From the NCBI RefSeq assembly GCF_039134705.1, contig NZ_CP146256.1, forward strand, positions 4,278,001-4,342,000: a stretch of 64,000 nt of DNA. Reading direction: 5' to 3'. Positions 7,879 through 15,627 of the stretch are shown here, one piece after another. Position 1 is the stretch's first letter; the number at the start of each line of letters is the position of its first letter. The DNA comes from Kineothrix sp. IPX-CK (lineage in GTDB: Bacteria; Bacillota; Clostridia; Lachnospirales; Lachnospiraceae). The notes beneath the pieces were generated by a model. That model was not told where the DNA came from and ran no database searches. It saw only the letters and a list, made by a program, of their open reading frames with translations. Position numbers and translations under genes: made by a program.

Positions 7879-8394
7879 TCAATAAAAAATAAGAAATAAA
7901 TCAGCTTTCAAATTATTTTTTAATTTCTTTATAATTCTTGACAGCTTCATCTTGCTTCCTGCCACCGTTGTTCCAGTCATCTCCGCTAAATCTGAATGTG
8001 AATACCCATCAAGATATTTTTTTATTAATAAATCATATTCATCTTCTAATAGTATCTCTTTATACTCTTCATACAGGATATAATCCGATTCACTGTTCTT
8101 GTCCGGTATATCTTCAATTCTTTCATCATAAGCAATCTCATTTGTGATTAATTTAAAATTAATGCTATTGAGTTTCTTTATTTTATTTTCTGCTGTTTTA
8201 TATATCCACCCAATACTGTTTTCATGTGTCCTCAAATCATCAATATGCCGAAAAGCCTCCAAATATACTTCCTGCAGAACATCATCTACTAATGTAGGAT
8301 CATTACATCTTCTTCTAATATATTTTCTTAAATTATAAAATGTAGTATCATATATTTCATTAAAAAATTCTTCCTTCCAATTTTCTTTATTCAT
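7879..8394 (-). CDS. ECF-type sigma-70 family sigma factor
   Basis: A 171-residue sigma factor. Region 2 has YIRRRCNDPTLVDDVLQEVY, the polymerase-binding helix. Region 4 has YLDGYSHSDLAEMTGTTVAG then KMKLSRIIKKLK, the -35 reading helix. It is the first gene of a three-gene operon with its presumed anti-sigma 53 bases downstream and a secreted protein after that. ECF factors of this type usually activate their own operon in response to envelope stress; I could not define the promoter motif with confidence. Confidence 0.87.
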   Translation of the reverse strand: MNKENWKEEFFNEIYDTTFYNLRKYIRRRCNDPTLVDDVLQEVYLEAFRHIDDLRTHENSIGWIYKTAENKIKKLNSINFKLITNEIAYDERIEDIPDKNSESDYILYEEYKEILLEDEYDLLIKKYLDGYSHSDLAEMTGTTVAGSKMKLSRIIKKLKNNLKADLFLIFY

Positions 8395-8946
8395 ATCATT
8401 CCCCTATTACACTTATATGTAAGCCCCTTTCCCTATTTAGTTTTTACCTCCATGCCTTCTAAAAAGTGCTATATCTTTTTGTGATACCTTTTTCTTTCAT
8501 GCCCCTTCCCCAAAAAGATATCATTTAATTTCTCCATATTACTTTCCCCCCTTACTGTTTATTAATTTGGGCTATGCAGTTATATATCATAAAATTTCTG
8601 CATTAATTAATGCACCATATAACTAATAGACCATAAGATTATTATACTATAAAATAATTATTATTAGCTAATTTTCTAAATCTTTAATAACTAGTTTTCG
8701 AAAAAATCCGAAACAGGCATTACTTTATTCAAAAATACCCATACATAGGGAACTTATAGGATTATTAGGGTACAAAAAATCAATGTATCCACATTATTTA
8801 CTAATGTGAATACATTGTCCAGACAGAAAAAAAGCTCATAATATGTATTATATTAAAGATATTTGCGATAAAAAACTTAGTGGAAGCGCTTTTGTTTATG
8901 TGATAGAATATAATTCATAAATAAAATTTTTTAGGAGGAACTGTTG
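8395..8946. other. AT-rich intergenic region with inverted repeats
   Basis: About 550 bases without a gene. It holds the unmapped promoter of the ECF operon (left) and that of the VOC gene (right). An 11-bp inverted repeat (ATATCTTTTTG and CAAAAAGATAT) lies near 8470-8522. A stronger one is at 8781-8796 / 8802-8817, 16-bp arms with one mismatch and a 5-base loop. On the minus strand that second hairpin is followed by ATTTTTTG, so it could act as a terminator against antisense reading; on the plus strand it could be an operator. No small ORF with a convincing ribosome site was seen. Confidence 0.6.
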
Positions 8947-9333
8947 ATGTCTAAACCTACAATTAATTTCGCATCAGTTACCCTGGATTGTCCAAATCAA
9001 GAGGAGTTGGCGGATTTCTATGCTGCATTATTGGGATGGAATAAACAGCGGTTCGATGAAGAATGGCTTGCTGTTATTTCTCCGGATGAACATATATGTC
9101 TGCTGTTTCAAGAGATAGAAGACTATATTCCACCAGTTTGGCCGAATGAAAAAGGAAAACAGCAGCAAATGACACATTTGGACTTCGCCTCGTCACCAGA
9201 TGAAAAAGAGTCGGTTAAAAGTCATGCTTTGGCCTGTGGTGCTACTTTGGCATCCGTACAATATTCCGCAGATTATACTGTTTTTATCGACCCGGTGGGA
9301 CATCCTTTCTGCATTAGTTTTTTTGGTAGTTGA
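8947..9333 (+). CDS. VOC-superfamily (glyoxalase-like) protein
   Basis: A 128-residue single-module pair of beta-alpha-beta-beta-beta units: TLDCPNQEELADFYAALLGW at the start and YTVFIDPVGHPFCISFFG at the end, as in glyoxalase/bleomycin-resistance/dioxygenase proteins. Members bind a metal or small molecule and act in detoxification or resistance, but substrate cannot be told from sequence. AGGAGGA lies 8 bases before ATG 8947. It is a single gene with its own promoter region. Confidence 0.85.
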   Translation: MSKPTINFASVTLDCPNQEELADFYAALLGWNKQRFDEEWLAVISPDEHICLLFQEIEDYIPPVWPNEKGKQQQMTHLDFASSPDEKESVKSHALACGATLASVQYSADYTVFIDPVGHPFCISFFGS

Positions 9334-9378
9334 ATATCGTTGATTTGGAGGTATTCATATTATGCATATCTGTGGTTT

Positions 9379-9945
9379 TTAATTCTTTTTACATGCCTGA
9401 TGCTTTTTATGATAGTAAAAACCACCAATACAAATAATCAGTCCCGTAATCGCCGGCTTTAAAATTGACATTCCAGCTTCCCCGCCAAATACCACGCTCC
9501 ATAGAACCTTTAATACCGCTGCTGCAATAACAACTCCCAAAAGCCATTTCCAGTTTCTTTTCCAAGCTGCTATAATAAGAGCTATAAAAAATATTGGAAC
9601 AGACAAACTTATTATGATTTTGGGAACGGTCCATTCTCCCTTCAAATATTCCATCTCAAATGCAAGAAACGACAATATCTGAGGGCTGCTTACTGCAGGT
9701 GCAGAAAACCAAAACATACTTGTGAACAAAGCAAATATAGAAACGAATATTCCGGTCATGCTTTTCTTATAAGCAAACAATACAATCGGTATAATAAATA
9801 TTGGCCTTATATACCAGCTCAATACATTATGATGTCTTTCAAATGCCCACTTGAAAAATATATCATCTGTTAGAAATAATATTATGAATATTACTGTCGC
9901 AACAGCAAATACCATTCCTAATATATAATCCATTTTTTTAGTCAT
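9379..9945 (-). CDS. Integral membrane protein of unknown function in a TetR operon
   Basis: A 188-residue protein with about six hydrophobic segments, for example GMVFAVATVIFIILFL, FIIPIVLFAY and IIISLSVPIFFIALIIAAW. The C-terminal tail is basic (YYHKKHQACKKN). No catalytic motif is visible and I do not recognise a named family. It follows a TetR regulator by 18 bases, so it is probably the controlled product, perhaps a small-molecule exporter or membrane-modifying protein. Confidence 0.75.
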   Translation of the reverse strand: MTKKMDYILGMVFAVATVIFIILFLTDDIFFKWAFERHHNVLSWYIRPIFIIPIVLFAYKKSMTGIFVSIFALFTSMFWFSAPAVSSPQILSFLAFEMEYLKGEWTVPKIIISLSVPIFFIALIIAAWKRNWKWLLGVVIAAAVLKVLWSVVFGGEAGMSILKPAITGLIICIGGFYYHKKHQACKKN

Positions 9946-9963
9946 AATTAATCACCCCATATT

Positions 9964-10602
9964 TTATAGCTCTCTGTTTTTAATTCCGTTAAATATAATG
10001 TTAAGCAGTGAATTCACTAATTTATTCGCGTTTTCATCAAAATGCCTATAGCTAATATCACCAAATTTATTCAGCATGTATTCATTTACTGTTCCATTAA
10101 GCGATTGCAGCATCATATTTAAAGCTAATGTATCAATATTACTATCAATTTCCCCTTTTGATTTTGCATGATCTATCATTTGATTAAACAATGATTCTGC
10201 TTGTTTATCTCCTTCCTTGATAACTGCCAGCTTTGCAGCCTCATTATATTCCTTTGAAAATTGTTCTCCCAGCGCCGCATATTGAGGGTGAGCTTTCGCA
10301 AATTCAATACCTTTAATAAACAACAACTGAATCTGTTCCATTAAGGACAATGTCTTAAATTGACCTAAGGTTTCAGAAAAAAAGGTAATCTTTGTTTCAA
10401 TCGCCAAGAGCATTATATATGCATAAAGATCTAGCTTGTCTGTAAAGTATTGGTAAAAACTCCCTTTTGCAATATTTGCTTTCTTGCATATTTGATTAAT
10501 ACTGGCTGCATCATAACTGGCTGCTGAAAACTCTTCTAAGGCAATTGATGTAACTAGATTTCTTTTAGCCTCTGATAAGTTAAAAAATGATGGGTTAGGC
10601 AC
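9964..10602 (-). CDS. TetR/AcrR-family transcriptional regulator
   Basis: A 212-residue repressor. The N-terminal helix-turn-helix is SINQICKKANIAKGSFYQYF, characteristic of TetR proteins; the C-terminal ligand domain is variable. It starts with GTG at 10602, eight bases after GGAGA. It is first in an operon with a membrane protein. Inverted repeats 20-80 bases upstream probably bind this protein and give autoregulation. Confidence 0.9.
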   Translation of the reverse strand: MPNPSFFNLSEAKRNLVTSIALEEFSAASYDAASINQICKKANIAKGSFYQYFTDKLDLYAYIMLLAIETKITFFSETLGQFKTLSLMEQIQLLFIKGIEFAKAHPQYAALGEQFSKEYNEAAKLAVIKEGDKQAESLFNQMIDHAKSKGEIDSNIDTLALNMMLQSLNGTVNEYMLNKFGDISYRHFDENANKLVNSLLNIIFNGIKNREL

Positions 10603-10620
10603 AGTTTATTCTCCTTTCAC

Positions 10621-10679
10621 ACAATGTGACCGCATAGTCATACTTATGATTATATTGTACGACCATGTGGTCACATTGT
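10621..10679 (-). promoter_or_regulatory. Operator region of the TetR/membrane-protein operon
   Basis: ACAATGTGACC (10621-10631) and GGTCACATTGT (10669-10679) are exact reverse complements. Inside lie TGACCGCATAGTCA (10627-10640) and GACCATGTGGTC (10661-10672), each a short dyad. The spacing and position just before the start codon suit binding of two TetR dimers over the promoter. Confidence 0.65.
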
Positions 10680-10809
10680 CAATAATATTATTAATCTTGC
10701 TTTAAAATACCACCAAATTTCGTGTCCATATTTTTTATTGAATCTACTATGCCATAGTTACCTGCCACATGGGTATGAATGTCAATTAACATAAAAAACA
10801 TCCATCATT

Positions 10810-11469
10810 TTAAATTAAATGATATTTCTTGCAATAGAAATAAATTCCATCTTCTGCAACACTTCCACATATATCATCAGCGATATCTTTTACATCATTT
10901 GTTGCATTACCCATTGCCACACCGGTACCTACAGCTTGTAACATTTCAATATCATTTGTTCCATCACCAAAAGCCAGCGCTTCTTCTTTCTTTAAATGAT
11001 AATATTCTTCTTTATAGCATCCTATCATAATTTGATAAATATCTTCCTTTGTTAAATCATCAAAGTCTTCCACGATTTCTACTGATTGATCAGATATTGC
11101 GAAATAATCTATTAAATCCTGATCTTTACCATTAGCTCCTATTCTAGCTTCACTAGCTATGGAAACCGGCCGTTGAATTCTTTTAGCATTTTCTATGATT
11201 GTCTGCACATCGGATGATCGTATGGGATTTTTATAGATAATTTCATTCTTAGTACAGCAATAGGATGCATTAAATGTCAGGAAGGCGTCGAATTCGACAT
11301 TAGGAAAGTGAGGTACGCTTTTAAGTGGTCTTCCAGTCGCAATACAAATAATAATTTTATTTTGCTTTAATCCGATCAATGTTTCTTCTATTCTTTTTGT
11401 CATTATCTTTTTATTTATATCAATCAATGTTCCATCTATATCAAAAAAGACAATTTTTATATTTTCCAT
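10810..11469 (-). CDS. Cof-type HAD phosphatase with internal deletion
   Basis: HAD motif I is FFDIDGTLID (nucleophile and acid/base Asp), motif II is CIATGRP, and motif IV is LAFGDGTNDIEML. These define the Cof/YidA group of sugar-phosphate and flavin-phosphate phosphatases. The protein has 219 residues where relatives usually have about 260-270. The gap falls between IGCYKEEYYHL and KKEEALAFGDG, where the second half of the cap and the motif III lysine (usually in a GGxxKGxGI stretch) should be. The frame is intact, so this is probably an in-frame deletion that lowers or abolishes activity. ATG follows AGGAGA. Confidence 0.8.
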   Translation of the reverse strand: MENIKIVFFDIDGTLIDINKKIMTKRIEETLIGLKQNKIIICIATGRPLKSVPHFPNVEFDAFLTFNASYCCTKNEIIYKNPIRSSDVQTIIENAKRIQRPVSIASEARIGANGKDQDLIDYFAISDQSVEIVEDFDDLTKEDIYQIMIGCYKEEYYHLKKEEALAFGDGTNDIEMLQAVGTGVAMGNATNDVKDIADDICGSVAEDGIYFYCKKYHLI

Positions 11470-11590
11470 TCATCTTCTCCTAATACAAACAGTCGTTTAT
11501 ATTTCCAATGTTATTTTATCAAATCAGAAGTTGTAAGCTTAATTGGCACTAAAGTATGATCTCTATCGGTATTGAATATGCTTGTTGTAT

Positions 11591-12214
11591 CTATTCAAAC
11601 ATTTCCATAAATTCCTGGAATTCTCCTTCTTTTGCCCCAAACATCCGCTCGGCATTACACAGAAATGCCTTAACCTTTACCGGATATTCTTCTGCTTTCC
11701 ACAAAAATGTATCGCAATCAAACATCATATGTCCCATAAGCAGCAAGGATTCAATACATTCTTTCGGAAAATCTGTATGAATAATGTCTTGTTCTCCGGC
11801 TTCTTTCACTGCCCCTTCCAAAACCGATGTCATTTTTTTTAACATTACTTTACGATATTGTTGCTCTAATTTGGCATTATCCACTTTGTGCAGTTCTTCT
11901 GCCAGTTTATGGGCACCTTCAAATTCTGGTGCCTGGGCCATTACCGCCATTACAATACGTTTTAATAAAGGGATAGATGTATCCTGCAAAATTTGTTCTG
12001 CCCTGGCAGCCCCTTCATACACGATATCCATAATAATAGCTTGAAGCACTTCCTCTTTTGAAGAATAATAGTAATAAAAAGTTCCTTTTGCAATATCTAC
12101 GATTTTTAAGATATCATTGATCGAAGTCTGATCATATCCCTTTTGCACAAATAATTTTCTTGCGGTAAGTAGGATTTCCTTCCTTCTTTCTTCTCCAGCT
12201 TTAATTGTTCTCAT
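11591..12214 (-). CDS. TetR-family regulator of the adjacent ABC exporter
   Basis: TetR helix-turn-helix SINDILKIVDIAKGTFYYYY near the N-terminus, total about 207 residues. I choose ATG 12214 because GAGG lies about 9 bases upstream; upstream in-frame ATGs lack a ribosome site. It is the distal gene after an ABC ATPase and an FtsX-type permease on the same strand. It also seems to have its own promoter (TTGTCA 12311-12306, N18, TATAAT 12287-12282). It likely represses the exporter operon through the dyads at 15450-15498. Confidence 0.9.
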   Translation of the reverse strand: MRTIKAGEERRKEILLTARKLFVQKGYDQTSINDILKIVDIAKGTFYYYYSSKEEVLQAIIMDIVYEGAARAEQILQDTSIPLLKRIVMAVMAQAPEFEGAHKLAEELHKVDNAKLEQQYRKVMLKKMTSVLEGAVKEAGEQDIIHTDFPKECIESLLLMGHMMFDCDTFLWKAEEYPVKVKAFLCNAERMFGAKEGEFQEFMEMFE

Positions 12215-12297
12215 ACATATCAACCTCATTTTGAAGCATCTAAAGTTCCTGATGCTTTTCATATATTTCTTATATTTCTTGATTATACCCTTACTTA

Positions 12298-12319
12298 CCA
12301 TCAATTGACAAGGTCTTAC
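12298..12319. repeat. Copy of a promoter/operator-like sequence shared with 21314
   Basis: The 21 bases from CCATCAATTGACAAGG match 21314-21334 with one difference, and the resemblance continues weakly into CGGTG. Here the segment overlaps the stop codon of the ABC ATPase and provides the -35 of the TetR promoter. At 21314 the same sequence is one arm of an 18-bp inverted repeat between a TetR gene and a CDF transporter. Confidence 0.6.
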
Positions 12320-13071
12320 ACGGTGGGATACGGGTAAATGTTTTTTGACGGAAACCGCAACCCTTTGATCCAGTTATCCAGTTCTAATACACGGTCTCCA
12401 CCTGTTTTGAATTCCTTACAGGCAGCAATCTGACCATCACTTATATAAAGAACTTTTTTTGCTTTTGCTGCAACTCTTTGGTCATGTGTAACTGCCATAA
12501 TTGTCATCCCATTCCTGTTTAAATCCTCTAAAATTCCCAGAACCTGATCTGTAGCCTCGGAATTAAGCGCACCGGTAGGTTCATCCAAAAAAAGGATTTC
12601 CGGATTATTGATCATAGCTCTGCAAATAGATGCCCTCTGCAGTTCTCCTCCTGAAACTTCTTTAATATCACGATTTTCAATTCCTGTAATTTCCATTTGT
12701 TTCATCAGTTCGTATGCGCGTTTTCTGATATTCTCAGCCGGTTCTTTCTTTGCTACAAGTCCAGGCAAAATAATATTATCTATAACAGACAGATTTTTCA
12801 GCATTTGAGCATTTTGAAATACAAACCCCATCTTCGTCAGCCTAAAATGGGACAGCGCGCTTTCCTGTAACTCGATAATATTCACACCTTCAAACATTAC
12901 TCTGCCTTCACTGACGCTATCCATTCCACTGACGCTATATAAAAGCGTTGATTTCCCTGAGCCGGACGGCCCCATGACCGCAGCAAAATCTCCTTTCTTA
13001 ATTTCAAATGTTATATCATTTAATACTTTTGTGCCCTTAAAGGACTTGCTTATCTGTTCTATTTTTATCAT
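12316..13071 (-). CDS. ABC transporter ATP-binding protein (MacB/BceA type)
   Basis: A 251-residue ATPase with Walker A GPSGSGKST, signature VSGGELQRASICRAM, Walker B ILFLDEPTGALN and the switch His in AVTHDQR. This ATPase type drives FtsX-like permeases that export or extrude peptides and lipids from the membrane. The permease is the preceding gene (10 bases away). The last dozen residues (RFPSKNIYPYPTV) go beyond the usual end of such ATPases and are encoded partly by the repeat at 12298, which suggests a rearranged 3' end. Confidence 0.92.
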   Translation of the reverse strand: MIKIEQISKSFKGTKVLNDITFEIKKGDFAAVMGPSGSGKSTLLYSVSGMDSVSEGRVMFEGVNIIELQESALSHFRLTKMGFVFQNAQMLKNLSVIDNIILPGLVAKKEPAENIRKRAYELMKQMEITGIENRDIKEVSGGELQRASICRAMINNPEILFLDEPTGALNSEATDQVLGILEDLNRNGMTIMAVTHDQRVAAKAKKVLYISDGQIAACKEFKTGGDRVLELDNWIKGLRFPSKNIYPYPTV

Positions 13072-13081
13072 GGCGGACTCC

Positions 13082-15412
13082 TTATTCCATTATTTGATCT
13101 CTAATATGATAGTTTCTTATAATCCTCGTCCCAATGATTACGGTAATAGCAACCACTAATAACTGTACTGACGGACAAATCAGGTAAACCCAAACCGGTT
13201 CTATCAACATCTTTATTCTGGCTACGCCTAAAGAAGAAAGCATTGCAGCAAATATAATTTCCCCCAGCGTATTGGCAAGAATAGTCCCTATTAAAATTGA
13301 TAAAAACTGGATAACAAGAATCCTGATTCCAAGCTGTATCCTAATATCACGGGTCGAGAATCCAATTGCTTTTTTAATTGCTATTGCACTATGTTCCCTT
13401 GCTGTAATAAGCTGCAAAAACATTATAGTAATTAAAATAGAAAATAGTAAGGAAATCACTATAGCTACCCCTTCCACTAAACTCATATTCTCCACGATAC
13501 CTCCAAGTGTCTGGAAAACAAATTCATTCACAGGGGTTATTTTACTATCGGATAATAGAGTTCTCATTTCAGCAACTTTTTTATCAATGTCTACGCCCTC
13601 ACGAACATCCAGATAAATCATATAACTTTCTATATCTTTAATATCGAAATCTATAGCTGCTTTTGCCGTTTTGCCTCCATAAGTAATATCCTGATAGATA
13701 CCGCAGACACGAAAGATAAGTTCTTTCCCCTGATAAATAACAGTTACATAATCACCTGCTTTTTTCTCCAGATCAATGGCATTCAAATAAGAAAGAGCCA
13801 TCTCATTCTTCTCCGCAGGTGCATTTCCTTCCAGATATTCTAATGGAAAAACAAAGTTATCCCCATTTTGCACACGAATATATTCCCGTTCTCCATCTCC
13901 GTTCCGAGACTGTACATAACCGTTCTTGTAGACTGAAAACCGACCAATCTCCGGTTCCTTTTCCAGATAAGCAATCGATGCTTCTTTTTGTTCAATCAGA
14001 TTCTCGCTGTACTGAATATCGATACGGATGTCACTTTTTCCAATACCCATATAAGTTAAAAAGGCTGGGTTATCAATGGTATTATTCATATTCATGGGAA
14101 GCAGAATCAAGAAGGATGAAAATACAAATATTAAAAGAATCAGAAAGTATTCCCTCCAACTACATTTAAGTTCTCCTAAAGCGATTACAAGGTTACGGCA
14201 CTTAAGTTCCTTTGTAGGAAGTGCATAATGTCCTTCTTTATTTATTTTCTCCTCCCCGCGCATTAACTCCACGACCGTACTGTTTAAATTTCGTCGGATA
14301 ATCCTATGGCACCGAAATATTACAAAAAAACTGAGCAGGACAACTCCCGCTAAAGGAAGTACCCATTTTATCCTCTGACTGTCTCCATATCCGCAATATC
14401 TGATTATCGTTTCAGAAAAAAAATCTCCAAAAGGAATGGCGGCCAAATAGCCAATAATTGCCGCTGCCAGCACAAGTACGGTATATTTGATTTGATATAT
14501 TTTCTCAATATCCATTTCTGGAATTCCAATTGCTTTCATTTCTCCAATAGAATAATTTTCTTCTGCCATAGTAGCCCGTATAATATAAGCCAGACATAAT
14601 ATTGACATAATAATCAATAAAATACTAATCGCCATAATTACCACGGCTATCAGCCCATATGAAAAAGCATTAATCATATTGAAAATCCCTGTTGTAACCG
14701 CCACTCCGTTAGATGGCATGCCTGCATCCATATATGTATTTCCCATGACTGCAGGGGACACATTTTCATTTAAGAGAAATTCAAAGCAATATTCCCATTC
14801 GCCCATATGAAGAGCCAATTCATCCTGATCGTTCTGACTGATAAGAAAGCGTTTTGAATAGGAAAGCGCTGAATTCATCGTAGAATCGCGGATAATTGCA
14901 GATACCTTAAATTCTTTCTGATAATTTCCATCTCGGAGAACGATTGTATCTCCCGCCTTTATGTTTAAAACCTCTGCATAGTAAACGGGAACTCCGATTT
15001 CTCCATCCTGAACTACTGCGATTTTGTTATTTTGGTCAAGAAGAAAATCAAATTTTTCATTCTGTGTAACAAATCCATTATCCATCAGACACTTTTCTAA
15101 GGATTCTCCCTTGTAGATAATATGTTTATTATTAATATCAAGCATCTTAACTATTAACGCATCTTTTATACCATCTTGTTCCTTCACAAAATCGTTAAAT
15201 GCTTCCTCATCATATTCTCCCTTGTGCATCTGTACATATTCTGGCGGTACAGCAACCTTATTTAAGCCATTTAATGAGGATATCATGATGCCTGTAATCC
15301 TCAGTCCGCCTGACATAAAAACAGCGGAAAGAATCATAAATACTGCAAGAGCAGTTGTTATAATCCTGTTTCTTTTAAAGTCCTTTCGGACAAGATTAAA
15401 CAATAACTTCAT
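13082..15412 (-). CDS. FtsX-like ABC permease, two permease modules
   Basis: A 776-residue protein. The N-terminal helix (IITTALAVFMILSAVFMSGG) is followed by a large extracellular region, then three helices around residues 250-400, and a second cycle with a large extracellular region (about 440-650) and three helices to the end. This is the arrangement of two-module FtsX/MacB-like permeases. With the ATPase downstream it forms an exporter. No bacteriocin or peptide gene was seen, so substrate is unknown. GGAGGAGA precedes the ATG at a short distance. Confidence 0.9.
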   Translation of the reverse strand: MKLLFNLVRKDFKRNRIITTALAVFMILSAVFMSGGLRITGIMISSLNGLNKVAVPPEYVQMHKGEYDEEAFNDFVKEQDGIKDALIVKMLDINNKHIIYKGESLEKCLMDNGFVTQNEKFDFLLDQNNKIAVVQDGEIGVPVYYAEVLNIKAGDTIVLRDGNYQKEFKVSAIIRDSTMNSALSYSKRFLISQNDQDELALHMGEWEYCFEFLLNENVSPAVMGNTYMDAGMPSNGVAVTTGIFNMINAFSYGLIAVVIMAISILLIIMSILCLAYIIRATMAEENYSIGEMKAIGIPEMDIEKIYQIKYTVLVLAAAIIGYLAAIPFGDFFSETIIRYCGYGDSQRIKWVLPLAGVVLLSFFVIFRCHRIIRRNLNSTVVELMRGEEKINKEGHYALPTKELKCRNLVIALGELKCSWREYFLILLIFVFSSFLILLPMNMNNTIDNPAFLTYMGIGKSDIRIDIQYSENLIEQKEASIAYLEKEPEIGRFSVYKNGYVQSRNGDGEREYIRVQNGDNFVFPLEYLEGNAPAEKNEMALSYLNAIDLEKKAGDYVTVIYQGKELIFRVCGIYQDITYGGKTAKAAIDFDIKDIESYMIYLDVREGVDIDKKVAEMRTLLSDSKITPVNEFVFQTLGGIVENMSLVEGVAIVISLLFSILITIMFLQLITAREHSAIAIKKAIGFSTRDIRIQLGIRILVIQFLSILIGTILANTLGEIIFAAMLSSLGVARIKMLIEPVWVYLICPSVQLLVVAITVIIGTRIIRNYHIRDQIME

Positions 15413-15449
15413 ATTATGTGTCTCCTCCTCGACTGCTATAACGTCCCCC

Positions 15450-15498
15450 TACCGACGGTTGGTATAGTTCAAAAAATATGCCGACCATCGGTCGATAT
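15450..15498 (-). promoter_or_regulatory. Two TetR-type operator dyads before the ABC exporter
   Basis: TACCGACGGTTGGTA (15450-15464) is a near-perfect 15-bp palindrome. A second, 23-bp dyad lies at 15476-15498 with ATATGCCGACC facing GGTCGATAT. Both share the core CCGAC/GTCGG, and a third copy lies at 20315-20329 before the HTH/acyltransferase operon. They sit 38-86 bases upstream of the permease start, so they probably bind the TetR protein encoded at 11591. Confidence 0.6.
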
Positions 15499-15536
15499 AT
15501 TTATATTACATTTTCAAATTTTAAATGTCAAGTTTC

Positions 15537-15595
15537 AAAAAAAAGCCTCCACACTCTAATCCAGGAAATTCAGATTAAAATGCACGAGGCTTTTT
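15537..15595 (-). terminator. Intrinsic terminator of the acyltransferase operon
   Basis: On the minus strand GAGGC (15590-15586) pairs with GCCTC (15549-15545) with A/T extension on both sides, and an inner TAATC/GATTA pair. It ends in a run of six or more T. It follows the stop codon of the 968-residue acyltransferase protein. Confidence 0.75.
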
Positions 15596-15627
15596 CGTAT
15601 CTATGCCAACTTAAAGGCAGGGAGAAC

